From Anastatus disparis (taxonomy: Eukaryota > Arthropoda > Insecta > Hymenoptera > Eupelmidae): 64,000 bases of DNA. The stretch covers positions 9,796,001 through 9,860,000 of the forward strand of contig JAFFSR010000251.1 in NCBI GenBank assembly GCA_017163975.1, in the 5' to 3' direction. Positions 1 through 13,500 of the stretch are shown piece after piece; within the stretch, counting starts at the first letter, position 1, and every line of letters starts with the position of its first letter. The notes beneath the pieces were generated by a model. That model worked only from the letters and a program-made list of their open reading frames with translations, had not been told where the DNA came from and did no database searches. Made by a program: the position numbers and the translations under genes.

Positions 1-3000
1 TTTACTCGACTTATATGCCATTGCTATATATATTGAGACTAGAAAACAGCTCAGCTTTCATTTTATTTGAAATAATTTTTCTCGTGTTTAAAAATACTTA
101 AAAACTGGGTTAAAATTAAGAAAATTTATTTCTTTATCCATCAAAATCTGCATCGTTCCAAATAATTTAATTATTTAACATTTATTTTATTATTACATTT
201 TAATTGTTGTCAATGAACCATTCAATACATTGGATTGCCAAAATTCAAGGAAAACGAGGAAATTTATTTATGATTTGTTACAAATATAGAACGCCTTTGA
301 AGAAAAGTTTCAGAAATAAAGTATTCAGTTGAGCATTCTGTTCCCTCATTAAAATGTTCATTTTGACAAATTTAACAATCAAAATTTACAAGTTAAAAAA
401 GCATATTTACATCTAACTGTTCCTTATTTTTTTTTCTTTCTTTAGTTCGTTTTTTTTCTTTTTTTTCAATTTTTGTATCTCCATATTGAATAGATAAGTA
501 AAGCTATATATACTTGTCACCATGGTAAATTAGCAATTCAATTATACACCGATAGAATAGAAATGTAAAAATTCCATTGAACGCTGCAGAAAAATCGAAA
601 AAAAGAGATAAAAGAAGAAAAAAAAACTTAAGAAAAGCAACGAAAACTGCTCTTTCTAAGACTCTTTTTTTTCTACTGGATCGTTTCATCATCATCGTTG
701 TCGTTGTGTTCGACGACATAGTTGTCGTATAGTCGCACTCACGAATATCTTTCGTAATCTCAAAATTATTATTAGCCGCAGATGTATATCCAGGCCATCG
801 TACGACGCCAGCAACAGTCTTCTCTTCTCTTAAGACTTTTGTCATCCTCGGTGCTTTTATAACTCGCAGTTTTTTTTTTTTTTTTTTTTCATTTTTTGCT
901 ATCCCATTTTCTTTTTGTTTCTTCTTTTTCTTTTGTGCTATTAATTCCGTGAAAGAATCTTAGTAAAATATTGATAATGAAATGCTAAATATAACTCATG
1001 ACACATATATTATTTTTGGTAAATTGATGTTATAAAAGTTGACGAATTTTACATTTATTAAATAGTTTTTAAATTGTCATGTCACGTAATCTAAGTGCTT
1101 GAAAACTTGGAAATGATTTGAATTTTAATTATCATATGACCAAAAGAAAAAGTGCTTAGATTTTTTAATATTTCAAAATACAAAATTTTGAATTATAATT
1201 ATGTAAGAATTTATTAAATTTTTAACTATTTTCTTGAATTGGGACTGGGATTTAACATAGATATTATAAACGTTGAGAAATTTTTGGCAGCGAACAAATC
1301 ACAAAAGTTTTTCAGGCGAATTTTCGAAGACTCAAGTATGGTGAGATAGAAAGTATTTATTTATAGAAGCGAACGTTATTTATAAATAATGAATGATATT
1401 TTGTCCGACAAGATAACATTCTATTCGTAATTGTATTACGTGTCTCAATGAATTCTGAAAATTTTACAAGAATTTTCATTAATTTTTAGTTAAATTTAAT
1501 TTTAATAAAAAAAATGTTAATCCTAATCATTTTATCGTACTAATATTAATAAATCTGATCATTAATGATTTCCATAAAACTCATGAAAATAATTTTATAA
1601 TGAAAAAAAATTCAGCTCGTGTGGCGGCGATTTGTCCCATGAGTCCAAAAAACTCATATATGAAATATCTAACTATAAATATTATATATGTAGATCTATA
1701 GATATATGTATGTTAAACTATAACTTAAATTTTAAAGCCCATTTAACTAAAAGCTGAAACACGAGCTCCATTATTTTGATTATAAAATAATTTTTCAGGG
1801 TTTCGGAGAAGTCCATTAAATTTTCCTTGTAAACACTAAAAAATTTATTTCCACTGTTCATCCGGTATACGCAATATGCCTAATTCTCAAATTTTGACTA
1901 AAAATGCAACAAAAATGTCAAAAATAATAAAATTCTCATTAAAAAAAAATGTTGTAGTCAACTTGTATCACTTGAGAAACCCTCAAATTTTTCTCTTGTA
2001 TGCATTTGCTGTGTAACATAAAAAATAATTAAAATTATTTGCATTGTTGTATTTTCTATAAAATTAAAGTGATGAATTCACATATATTAAAATGCTGTAG
2101 TATTACGCGAGCATGCAATTTAAAAAAAAATATTTCATGTATAAACATTAGAAGCAATATAAAGTTAGACGTTGGTATACTAAAATTTTACAGTATTACG
2201 GCAATTAACGGCTTATTCGATTTATTTTTAGTTAACATTGACTCGTACCAGAAGGTCTTTTAACTTATAAAGTTTTATTTGAAAAAAAAAATAATAAAAT
2301 AAAACACGTGTACAAAGAGAATTAATTTAATTTTAATCAAAAATATTTACATTGTTATGAGCGAAATAAAAGAACTTAGAATATTTTCATTTTACACGGG
2401 TACCGAAGATAACAATTATAACGACAAAAAATTTATTACTCTGAAAACACGGCGTACTAGGCGTAATAAAATTATGATAGTAAACATTTAGATTGCTAGG
2501 TGAACTACTAAAATTCGCAATTAGAATTATTGAACCGTTTTTTTTGACATTTTTATTTAAATAATGTATGTTTATTGTGATATATTATGTAATAAAAATT
2601 AAAGCCTGATTTATTACTACTAAAATGTAATTGAAATTTTTTTTGTCATTTATTTATAGTGAAAGATCGTTGTAAAGATTCACGTGTACTTAAATATGAT
2701 TTATAAAGTCTTAATATGTGGACAACTGTTTACAAGCAACATACAGAATCGATAATCGCATGCATATTTTAAAAAAAAATTAAAAATTAAATCATAATTA
2801 TACCAAATTATACAAATTTAACGTGATTATAAAAGTTTATTATTTTGAAAATTTAAAGAACAATTCATGCGATAAAAATTTTATTAAAAACGTAAATAAA
2901 TATTCAGACCGGCATTGTTTTGAATTTTGTAATTTAATTCGAAAAAAAGTCTGTTAACAATTTTTTTAAATCTCGGCAAACACAAAAGATTGCAATTTTT

Positions 3001-5589
3001 CAAAATAATTCATCAACCAGCGCTTGTATTGTTTTTAAAAGTTGTTAAAAGCTTTTGATAATCGGAAACTTTTAACACGCAAGTATTTTGAGATTTATTT
3101 AATAGCATTGTATTTTTGTTCCGTTATTCATTCACAAAACAATATTTTGAATTTTAACAAATTACGTAACGATTCTATTTAAGAATAATCTTAAAATAAA
3201 TTGTTTTAACAAATTTTCTAGTAATCTTTTTTTTTCAAGTTTTAAATGAATATTAATTGCGTTAACTATTTGAATTTCTTCGTATCCATTAATACTCGTA
3301 ATTAAAATTTCATTTGAATAATTGTTCTCGTTTAGCTCGCCGAGAAGTTTTAAGATCAATTTTAAAATAAAATAGTAAGTACTCTTTTCATACGAGAATC
3401 CATATATTATTTTAGCAGTTCATGTATATTATTTTTTTTAATGATTTTAATATATTTGATTAGTCAAATTTATACATGAAAGATATATATAATTTTAATT
3501 CCTGCTCAAATAATGTAAGATATACACTCCAATTCTAATGCCTGGACCTAATTCTATGTTTTACAGATACATTTTAAATGAAAAGTACAGAATTAAACTG
3601 AGATTCAGAAACCAGAACACGTATCCTATTTATTTTAAATTTTAAATCATTTGGTAACCCATTTAATGATTAATAACTTAAGTTCAATATTTTGTGTAAA
3701 TATTAATTTAATTTATTGTAAACGCTAATATTTATTTTGAAATAAATAATTTTGCTTTTAAAATACAAGAGAACCTTAATTTATATACCCATTGAAGTTA
3801 AAAAGCTTTGTTTTAAATTTATAAATTGCAATCCAAACGATTGTCCTTTTCAATGTAAGCTCATTGAACCCTCAAAGCACGTTCCTTCCCCATATCTTAC
3901 TTTTGAATTGATTCGTGTAATTTGTTAATCAGCTCTGGGAACTTTGATAGACATTCCATAAATTACTCATTCAAGTATAAACAGTTTTCTCTTTGACTAA
4001 GCAAAGAAGAAAAAAATAAAAGCAAAATAAAATCAAAAAGAAGAAGAGGAGGAACAAGGAGAAGAAGTAGAAAAAAAAATAATACTTTTGTTCTTAGCGA
4101 GTGCACGGCTCGTGTTAGTGCGGTCTCGCATCGGCAACCTTTCAAAGTCAGGTAGTTGGATTAATCTACTCTTCTCTCTCTCTCTCTTTCCCTCCTTCCC
4201 CTTTCGCGAATGTTATTGATTGAACCAATACATTTACACGCGCGCAAGCGCATGTTCAAGTCTAAATCATTGTAATGTAGAAAACGTTTGATTTCTTTTT
4301 TCTTCTTCTTTTTTTTTTCAATGAGTAAAAAGATGCGCTATTTTTAGATTATCTTTTTTAAAAATAATGTATAGTGCAGAATGAAAGATTGATCTATAAT
4401 TAGTAATTTTTCTTAATGATTTTTTAAATGTTTTGTAAATGTAATAATTTTTAAAGATATTTAAAAAAATTTTTAGTTTTTTTCTTTTTTATCTTTACTT
4501 AAGATTAAAATATTATAAATAAAAGCATAAAATTTTGACTGAACCATAATCGATTAATTTCTTAATTGTATACCATTATCTTTATATATTTTTCTAGATT
4601 AATTTTTTTTACCTTGAAATAAAAATTAAAGATTAGAAAGTGCTTTTAATGGGAGTACCATCGAATATTTGAAATCTATAACATTGAAATTAAATATAAA
4701 TGTGTAGTTTGAAAGTTATTTCATAACTCTTTTCATTAAAATAAAACTTAGATTGGGTCAGCATTTTAATAAACGAATCATACATGATCAAAAGTTACGA
4801 TTCTTAACATAGGAAGAATTGAATAATAATTTATTAACTTGATAAAATATTGAGATTTTTTCGTGCTTATAATTCTTATTTTCGTTTCAATGAAATGGCC
4901 ACTTACTTCTTTTAATATTAGGGGGCAGAAATGTGCCGCATTATATTTTATATTTGATAAGACTATTAATGTATGTTTAATACAGTTTCTCGTTATCTGA
5001 AACAGAATGTACAGTTACTTTAATTTCATTTGATTATTAATCTTTTACTTGCGATTTTTTTATGTCTCAATACAACATATACAACACTCAATGCAGCTAA
5101 TTCTAACTACCAGTAAGTGACACCAGTAGACGCGCTACTTCAGAAAAATTAGAAAAAAAATGAAATTTCTTTAAATTAAGCTTGTTTTTTTTAAAGATTT
5201 TCTAGAGAAATATACGCCTTTACTTCCTGGTTATATAATGATTTGTTATCTGTATATTTTGATTTTTTAATTATCTTTCTTCAAAAATTCCAAAAAAAAA
5301 ACTACAGGTAAGTCATGTAAATTTAATAATACTAAATCATGTAAAGAATTTTAAAAGCCTCTATTGCTAATGGAATATTTAAATGAATTGAAAAATATAA
5401 TATATTACCATAGAAACCAACGATAGAAAAATTACGACGATTAAATTTTCATGTATATAGTAATGAGGAAGTTTAAGGTTTCCAATTAAAAAATTTATTA
5501 GAAATATTTATAAATTACTTTGATACAAAGAAAGCAATTATCTGTTCATCATTCAAAGAATTTCTCTTTAGATGAACAAAAATTATACC
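1..5589. other. AT-rich stretch, no gene seen
   Basis: No recognisable coding sequence on either strand. It holds T-rich and purine-rich tracts (about 420-480, 600-640, 869-889, 4005-4080) and a CT-rich run (about 4165-4206). A short island near 4080-4145 is less AT-rich than its surroundings and could be regulatory, but no specific element is identifiable. The short ORFs here translate to low-complexity peptides. Confidence 0.6.
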
Positions 5590-5785
5590 TGCGGTCTCCA
5601 TGGCTCACACGGTAGAGCGATGAATTCAGAATCTCGAGGACTCGAGTTCGAATCCCGCTCTCAGCCGATTTACACAAGCACCACTTTACATTACAAGTGC
5701 TTTGCTTACAAACTCACTGAAAATCTCCGTCGCTAATTAGCATCATAATGATATCATAAATACAACGACGTTAAATTAAAAAAAG
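5590..5785 (+). mobile_element. tRNA-derived SINE or tRNA-like relic
   Basis: A pol III-type internal promoter is visible: an A-box-like TGGCTCACACGG at 5601-5612 and a B-box GTTCGAATCCC at 5646-5656, with tRNA-like spacing. The acceptor and T stems pair poorly, so this is not a working tRNA. The body runs on for about 120 bp after the tRNA-like head and ends in an A-rich tail near 5771-5784, which is SINE architecture. I could not find a convincing target-site duplication. A decayed tRNA with unrelated 3' sequence is the alternative. Confidence 0.6.
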
Positions 5786-7239
5786 ACTATGTAAAATTTT
5801 TACAAATCTCTTACATTGTTCCTTTTTTTTTTTAAAGCGCTCAGAAATTCTAATCCTATGGACAAGTTGTTAATTTTCATTGGTGTGATTTTATTGAACA
5901 TAAAAAAATTATTTAAATTGAAAAAAAAAATTATTATTTGAGCGTTTTTCATCGCTTTAAAACAAAATATCTCAATTTAATACAATAATTATTTAGAACT
6001 TATTAAAAAGGTTTATTTTTGTTATTATTTAAATTTATCAAATTGTAATTTAGTTATAAATCAATTTTTTTTTTAATTTTATATTTAGTTGTATTTAAAT
6101 TATTTTATATTTAAATAAATATAAGCAGATTCTCTTTAAAACATATTGACATAAATGATGTACTATGAAAAATTTTTTAATTACATATTATTTTCCAAAT
6201 TTTCACAAGAGATGAGCATAATTCAATAATAAATTAAAATTTCATAAAAAAGAGCGTTCTTAAGTAAAGTAAATGGATTAATTCATATCATTATCTAAAG
6301 TTGTGTATTAGTTGAGTGAACGTTTTATTGTTCATTGTATATATTTGAGGTACTAAAATAATCCTCGCATTAATTCCCGCGAAAGCGGCGATGTTAAGCA
6401 AATCGATTTTCTCAAAATAAACTTTTCCTTCTTTTTTACTTTCGTTATTACCCGTCTATGTACTACAGCCCTCCTACCCCCTACTCTTCTGACTCTCACA
6501 CTCTCCCACCTTACCTTCCTTTCCTTCAATCGTACCAATTAAATTGCGAATTGCCTTTAGGGTGCGACGTATTATCTCGTTTATAAGAGGACTTTAACTT
6601 TTCCTTACTTCGATAAGATGTGCTTTAAAATAGATTGTAAAAAGAATCGATTTTTCATATCATTGCCATTATTGCTGAATTTTAAATGTTTAATGATTTT
6701 TCATTTACATTAATATTATGGAATTTTTTTGTTGAAATTTCATTATAAAAGAATTGTTCATTAAAATAAAATTATACTTTGGTCAAATTAAATTTGATAA
6801 TATGAAAAAAATAATTCCATTCAGATTGTTAATCTCTTTCCAAAAGTAATTAGCAATTTTAAATTTTAGGAAACTTCTTATCTAAATTAACTTAAAACTT
6901 AACTGACGAAACTTTTTGTTCTATTTTTATTCATATTATCATACTATTCCATGATAAACAAAATTTAAAATTTACAACAGCGATATTTTATTTCAAACGA
7001 AAAAAAAAATAATTGAGATAGCCAGCAATTAATCAATTTCATTTCCAGCAATGATTCCTTGAAAAAGAAAAAAAATAGGATCTTCCTAAAAATTGAACAA
7101 TTTAAACTGTCTCCAGCTACAATAAACTACAATAGCAGAGGAGAGAAAACAGCTTCACATTAATTCAGAGAGGAAGTCTTTTATCGTATGTGTATATATA
7201 CACATTCATACAGAGTTTATATTTCGAGCCTCGCCCGCA

Positions 7240-7360
7240 CAAAATACACATACACATACACACACACATGAATATGTATAGAAAAGCCGCGCCTTATCAA
7301 TCAACGAAAACGAGCGCGCGCATCACTTTAGCGTATACGTATATGTGTATGTGTGTGTGT
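7240..7360. repeat. CA and GT microsatellites
   Basis: An imperfect CA tract (about 7240-7269) is followed by an imperfect GT tract (about 7334-7360). The two could pair as inverted repeats across about 65 bp. The ORFs read through here are artefacts of the repeats. Confidence 0.8.
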
Positions 7361-7509
7361 AGAAGCGCACGCGCCATCGATCCACACAACTCTCTGTGTG
7401 TAATACTACACGTTCTCTATATATATCAAAGTTAGCTAGTTGTTCAAAGAGGCACTACACTTTTTTTTTAATTCTTTTTTTCATTCGACAAAAGAGTTTT
7501 TGGTTTCAC

Positions 7510-7535
7510 TTTTTTTTTTTTTTTTTTTTTTTTTT
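7510..7535. repeat. poly-T tract of 26 bases
   Basis: An uninterrupted T run. It could be the reverse complement of a retroelement A-tail, but no element is recognisable beside it. Confidence 0.9.
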
Positions 7536-10500
7536 ATTGAAAGAGAGACGGAGATAGGACGAGAGAAAGAAGAGAACTGTTATTTTTTGTTTGGATGGAC
7601 TTTGAAACATTTATTTTTAAATGTTGTTTTTAAGTTGTAATTCGATGATATAAAAGTTGAAAAAGAACTTTTATATTTAATTTGCAGAATTTAGCCTAAT
7701 TTTGAAAAAAATGCTTGTTTCTTTCTTTCTAATAAATTTTAATAAAGTTTCATTTTTACTCGGATGATTACTAATTAATTGATAATGTTTCATTTTCACT
7801 AATTGGCTCCTAGAACTTCAACTTATTAATTTAATAACTTTTATTTTTTTAAAATTTGTTTTAATGAATTGAAAGCACTTTTGTTATAAGAAATGGTTTT
7901 TTGATTTACAGCCTTGACAAATTTTTTGATTAAATTTTCCAATTAAAAGACCCAAAAATATTATTAATTTTTACTACAAATTCAATTTATTATTATTTTT
8001 ATCTTTTAAAATCTATTGAAATTTGTTAAATGACTTCTTTGAATTGATGTAGAATAGATAAAATTAACGAATTTTGCTTGATTTTACTAATTTCAATTAA
8101 ATATCATTATATTTTATAATATTTAACGTAAACAGGCCAAAATTAAATCCCTAATTTTATAATAAGGACCACAAAAAATTATATTAAATCGCTTCTCGAC
8201 ATTTCCGAGCTTATCAAAACGGATCTGTCTCTCTTTCTCTGTCCCAAAAAAAAACCCGAGAAACTCATACTGCCACGTATAGAGAGCGCGTTTTTCATAC
8301 TAACGGAAGCGTATACTGATGAATTTCAATGACGTATAACTGTAAAGTACGCTCTAATCATTGGATGTTGGAATTAGAAAACAACTTTGAATTCTTAGCT
8401 GATATTCTTTTAGATAATGATTATATTAGCAAATTAAAAAATTCGTAAACTATTATTTTATCATGAATGTATTAAAATATTGAGATAAAAATTTATTAAT
8501 TATTTTTTAAAAACATTCTTATTTCATTAGTTAGTAGAATTTTAATTAAACTTTTTTCATTAGGAAGATATGTTCTATTGGAAATGGGAGAGAAATAAGT
8601 AAAATAATTATGCATATTATATAGAAGTTTTATTTTATAAAACTATCTCGAATGAACTTTGATCACACAGAGCTAGTGGTTTTTACAAGGATTCACTCAT
8701 ATAGAAAAACGAAGCTATAAAACTTTTACAAAAATATATATTTTAAGCATATTGATTTTTGTATATTAAATTATGGTTGTTATATATTCCAACATATTTA
8801 AAGCAATGAAAATTTATTGCATTGCATGGACTAAAAATGACCATAGACGCATCAACGAACCTGCAAATATAGAATTTTCCTTCCGAACTTTAAATTATTT
8901 TTTTTAATTATTTTTAATTTTCCTGTAATCGGGACAACTAGCTCGAATAAGGTAAAAAATTATTTCTAAAAATACTGTTGTTATGGGTTCTGAAGTCTTG
9001 TGAAATTGTTATCATTTTTCGTATAGCATATGCATAAACTTTGATTAGAAAATAATGGTGTATCTGATAGGAAATATTACGTACTCACGTATTGACTTTG
9101 AGATAAAATTAAATTATACATATGTTAATGTTTGATGTGTAAAAAAAACTTACAGTATCTTTTATTTTATTTAAAAAAAAACACCTTTAAATTTTAATGA
9201 TTTCCTGTAAAAGAATTAAAAATTTTTTATTTTAAATGAAATATTTTGATATTTTATAAAATACAACGTTGAATTCATTAAGCTGTTAAAATCTACAACT
9301 AATTCCTATAATTAATTGTTCTCTTCGTACCATTGACAGTCGAATATAGGATACTCTACACAAAACCTCAAAGTCTATTTCTCTTATTGCTTTCAAATAG
9401 TCTTGCTAACACTTGACATACACTCTATAGGTATACACATAGTTGAAAATCGACATCCTTAATGTATTCTCTTGAAATCCTTCTACTAATCATTGTTTGC
9501 ACGGTATCATTATTGCGAATTTTTATTTATTATACTATTCATACAGAAATTAAAATTTTCACTTTATATTTTATTTTCAATTACGAAGCTTATTACAAAT
9601 ACAATGCTCTTAAAAAAATTGAAAAATTTTGAAGTTAAAATGAAAATTTTATAAATGTATAAAAAATTTTATTTAATAGTTAAGGGTACATGAAAAAGAA
9701 ATTTAGTCTGAAGTGTTACAAATAGCTAAATAATTATGAAACAAAATTATGCAATGAAGCTTTAGTTGGTTGGCTCTTGAAGGGTTTATTATCATTATAT
9801 AATTTTTACAATCTGTCGCAATTTAACAGAATGCCAGAGCTGCTGAGAACAATCCTTACTTTATTTATTCTTCTTTTTAAATATATTATTTAAGCAAATA
9901 TGATAACTTTTCCTTATTAGAGCTATGATAATAATATCATTTTCGTAAAATAAAAACATTTGAGTTTGTTAATTTTTTTTAAATTTCAAACGGTGATTAG
10001 ACTCGCCTTAAAATAATATTCATTAAAATTTTGTTTACATAACTTTTTACGTGCTGTATTTTGGTGAACTTTTTGAAGCTGAGTTCATTAAATTTAATTT
10101 TAAGCAGCATTCGGTTTAATTTTACAAATTTTCTTACTGTAGCGAAAGAACTCGATTTAACGCACCGTTTACTCACAAACTTCGAATGAAAATATTATTA
10201 AAATATTTCAGGAGAAGATCGGAGCTTCGTCATGTTCTTAAGATTTAACGATTTTATATAAATAATAGTAATTTACTTAATATTGTTTTATACGCCTTTG
10301 AAGTTTATCATCAATAATGGAATTTTCTCATAGAAAAAAACATTCTCGCTAAAAAATGTTTAAACTAACTACAAAATGATGAATATTGTTTTATGTACCT
10401 TTAACGTAGGGTAATAAATATTTAAAAGATTTGACGAAATACATTTGATATTAATTTAATTAAAGAACTTTTCTGCATATGCATATTAGAATTTGTAGAT

Positions 10501-13500
10501 GCATATTATTTATATAAGCAATGAATAAAGATGAAATTTTCAATGAATAAACTTTAGCAAGTTGCGAAAGTCAATATATACTATATCAGAATCTATTTAA
10601 ATAAAGATTCGCCTAATTAAGACACGTGTATATGATTAATTTTAATGTTTAATCTTAGTTGTTTACCGCTTTTCCAGTTTATAAATACACAAAGTGTATA
10701 GCTGACTTTGTATGAAAATAAGATAGAAACATGCTAATAGAAAAACTGGTTGTACTATTTTTAAAACCGTTGGAATTGATTCGTTTGTTTGGCATAACGC
10801 TTCTTTAAAAAAATATTAACAATTTATAATAATTAACAAAGAGCGTGATATTATCTTTGTTTATCTTTGTTTTTTATTTCTCGTGGTTTATTAAATTTAC
10901 ATGCAATTTTTATTAGATATTTTGAAAAAATTGCTCTAATATTTCAAATTTTTTGAATTTAACTAAATTTATCTAATTTATTATTAGCTAGTATTGATTT
11001 TGTTTAATTAAAATTTTGTCAAAATCCGTATTATTGTACAGTAGCTTTAATTTGGATATTTTCATATGACGTAATATAAAATTTCCATGTTTTTCATGAT
11101 TAATTTTTTAAAAAATGATTCTTGAAAAATTAAAAAAACTGCAAATTTGATCTAAAGAAAATAATTATTCTGTTAGTTAACATTTTAACAATCTACAATC
11201 ATAAAATAATAAACGACCGGCTTTAAACAATAAAAATTATTTTACATATTAAGATAAGAAAAAAAAATGTTAAATGCTTTTAAAGAGAATTTGTCTGGGC
11301 TCGCAACTTTGTATAAGCGAAGCGTACTGAAATTGAATCACCATATTGCAATATTTAATTGTTCATACAATTGTACTTGATAAAACGTTTTATTGGCTTA
11401 TGAGTCGTTTCGCAATTTTAAATTAACAACTTTATCAAAAGCCGATAAACGTTGGGCATAAGATTAATTAACGATATTATTGGGTTTTAGTCTTAGTTGA
11501 GTTGGATAGATTTTTATGAATTATGCAACTAATTATATGTTTGATTCGCTTATGATTATAATATTGATTTATTATGTCTTTATATAACTTCTTAATTCTA
11601 AATAGTTTATCGATTATATTCGTAAGTTTTTTTTCTTAAATTACTAAACAAGAATTTCCAAAAACTAATATTGTTTGAGTAATAATATCTTACCTTTAAA
11701 TCGAAACTGTATTAATTTTATTAATTAGAATTAACGAATTTCATTTAAAAATATTTCTTATAATCTGTATGAAATTAATTTCCGTCGACGTAACATTATC
11801 AATATTAATTATTGATGATAACAACGTCATACTACAAAATATTGATTATTTTGAAATCATAACACTATATTTCATCGTATTTTCAAGTAAAAATTTAACA
11901 AGTTTTTTACTTCCCACTAATACATTTTATCATTATTTATAAAAAAATTTTACAAGTTTCAACCTTATAGTCACATATTTAGCACTTGAAATGTAGGTCA
12001 ATGAAAATTTTTTTTTTTTAATACACATTTCAGAAAATTTCTTTATAATTTATAACAATACTCATGACCGACATTGAAAAAAATGTACTTTAACGTGTAA
12101 TTCAAGTTGTAAAAGGACAAAAAAATATATGCAACATAAAGATTCAGTTCCATTGTTCCCGTTGGAGTCGTTAAAATTATAACGAAGCAACTTCCTCATT
12201 TCGAACTACAGACTGTGGCAGTATGTAAAAAAAAATCTCAAAAAAAACCTTATGTTTAAAAAAGTTCAAAACGAAGCGGAAATTTTTAATAAAAAAAAAC
12301 GGAATCCTTTTTTTCAGTGAGAATAAAAAATCATACTTAGTCAAATAACTTATTAATTTATAGGAAATTTCAAATTATTAATTAATTTAAATTAATGAAA
12401 GTAACGTCAGAAATGATTTTATTCATGTGTATTGAAGAATGACTGTTGCAATTTTAACAAAAATGCAATTACACAAGAGCAAAATTTCTTAAATAAATGT
12501 TCGGATCAAAAGCATGATAACGTTTCTTCTTTTCAAAGATAAAAAGATAATAATGTATTGTTTTTTTTTATTTCGAGTAATTTATGCGAGGACATACGTC
12601 AATCGTTCGAGCTGCTCGACAGATGTGTTAATGTATATATGACGTTTTTATAAAGAGAGAAACTTGTTATAAAAAAAAGAGAATATTGTCAAGAGCAAAA
12701 TAGATTTTTGTTTTGAGAAGTTAAATTATATGCTTTAAAAAATATTTTTTGCAATAAAGATAAAAAGTAATATCTTAATTTAGAAGCAAACGTCAAAAAT
12801 AAAAAAAAATTAATTTTTATTACGTACAAGATAATTAAACTCATTTTTAAAGTTAAATAGTTTTTAAAGAGATTTCAGTTTAATTTTCACTTAATATTCA
12901 GATTATTCTGATTAAATACATAACTAATTATAGTTTTCGAAAGAATAAATAATAATATAAGAATTTAATCTTTAAATTAATATCAAAATGTATTATTATA
13001 GCGTTGATAAAATCAACTTAGTAGATTCACCTAAAACTTCACTTTAATGGTTGTAGATTAAATTACTTCCAAGTTGCTATTCAGCGCCGTAATTAATAAT
13101 AACTTCACTAATAAATGCATGTACACATTAAGAACTTTTCGCAAAATTTCGTATTATACTTACTACGTACGTGAACTTTTGGTTATTAAAATTTTAAACT
13201 ATTATAAACACTTTAAAGAACACACGAAAAAATTTATAATATTATTAGATGGCAATTATCAGGTTTTATATTTATTAATAAATATTGTTATAGACTGCGT
13301 TAAAATTAAAATTTTAAAAGAGTTTTTTATTTTCATTTGCAATTGATTAAAAAAAAACAATGCCTTTCTTGTTACTTATTAAGATTATTGTTTAACTTTT
13401 GTGTCTTTGTTGTGACTGTGAATATTTTAAAGGATCAAATGACAATGTAAACAGAGAAGTAAAAATTTTACCTTATATAAAACTTTCTTTTGTATACCCG

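Noticed and set aside
504..845. 113-codon minus-strand open frame
   Set aside because: Product is low-complexity (runs of Thr, Met, Lys/Arg, then Phe/Leu) and comes from simple-sequence tracts; no domain or promoter.
5590..5668. Functional tRNA gene
   Set aside because: A and B boxes are present but acceptor and T stems do not pair well, and the sequence continues as a SINE-like body.
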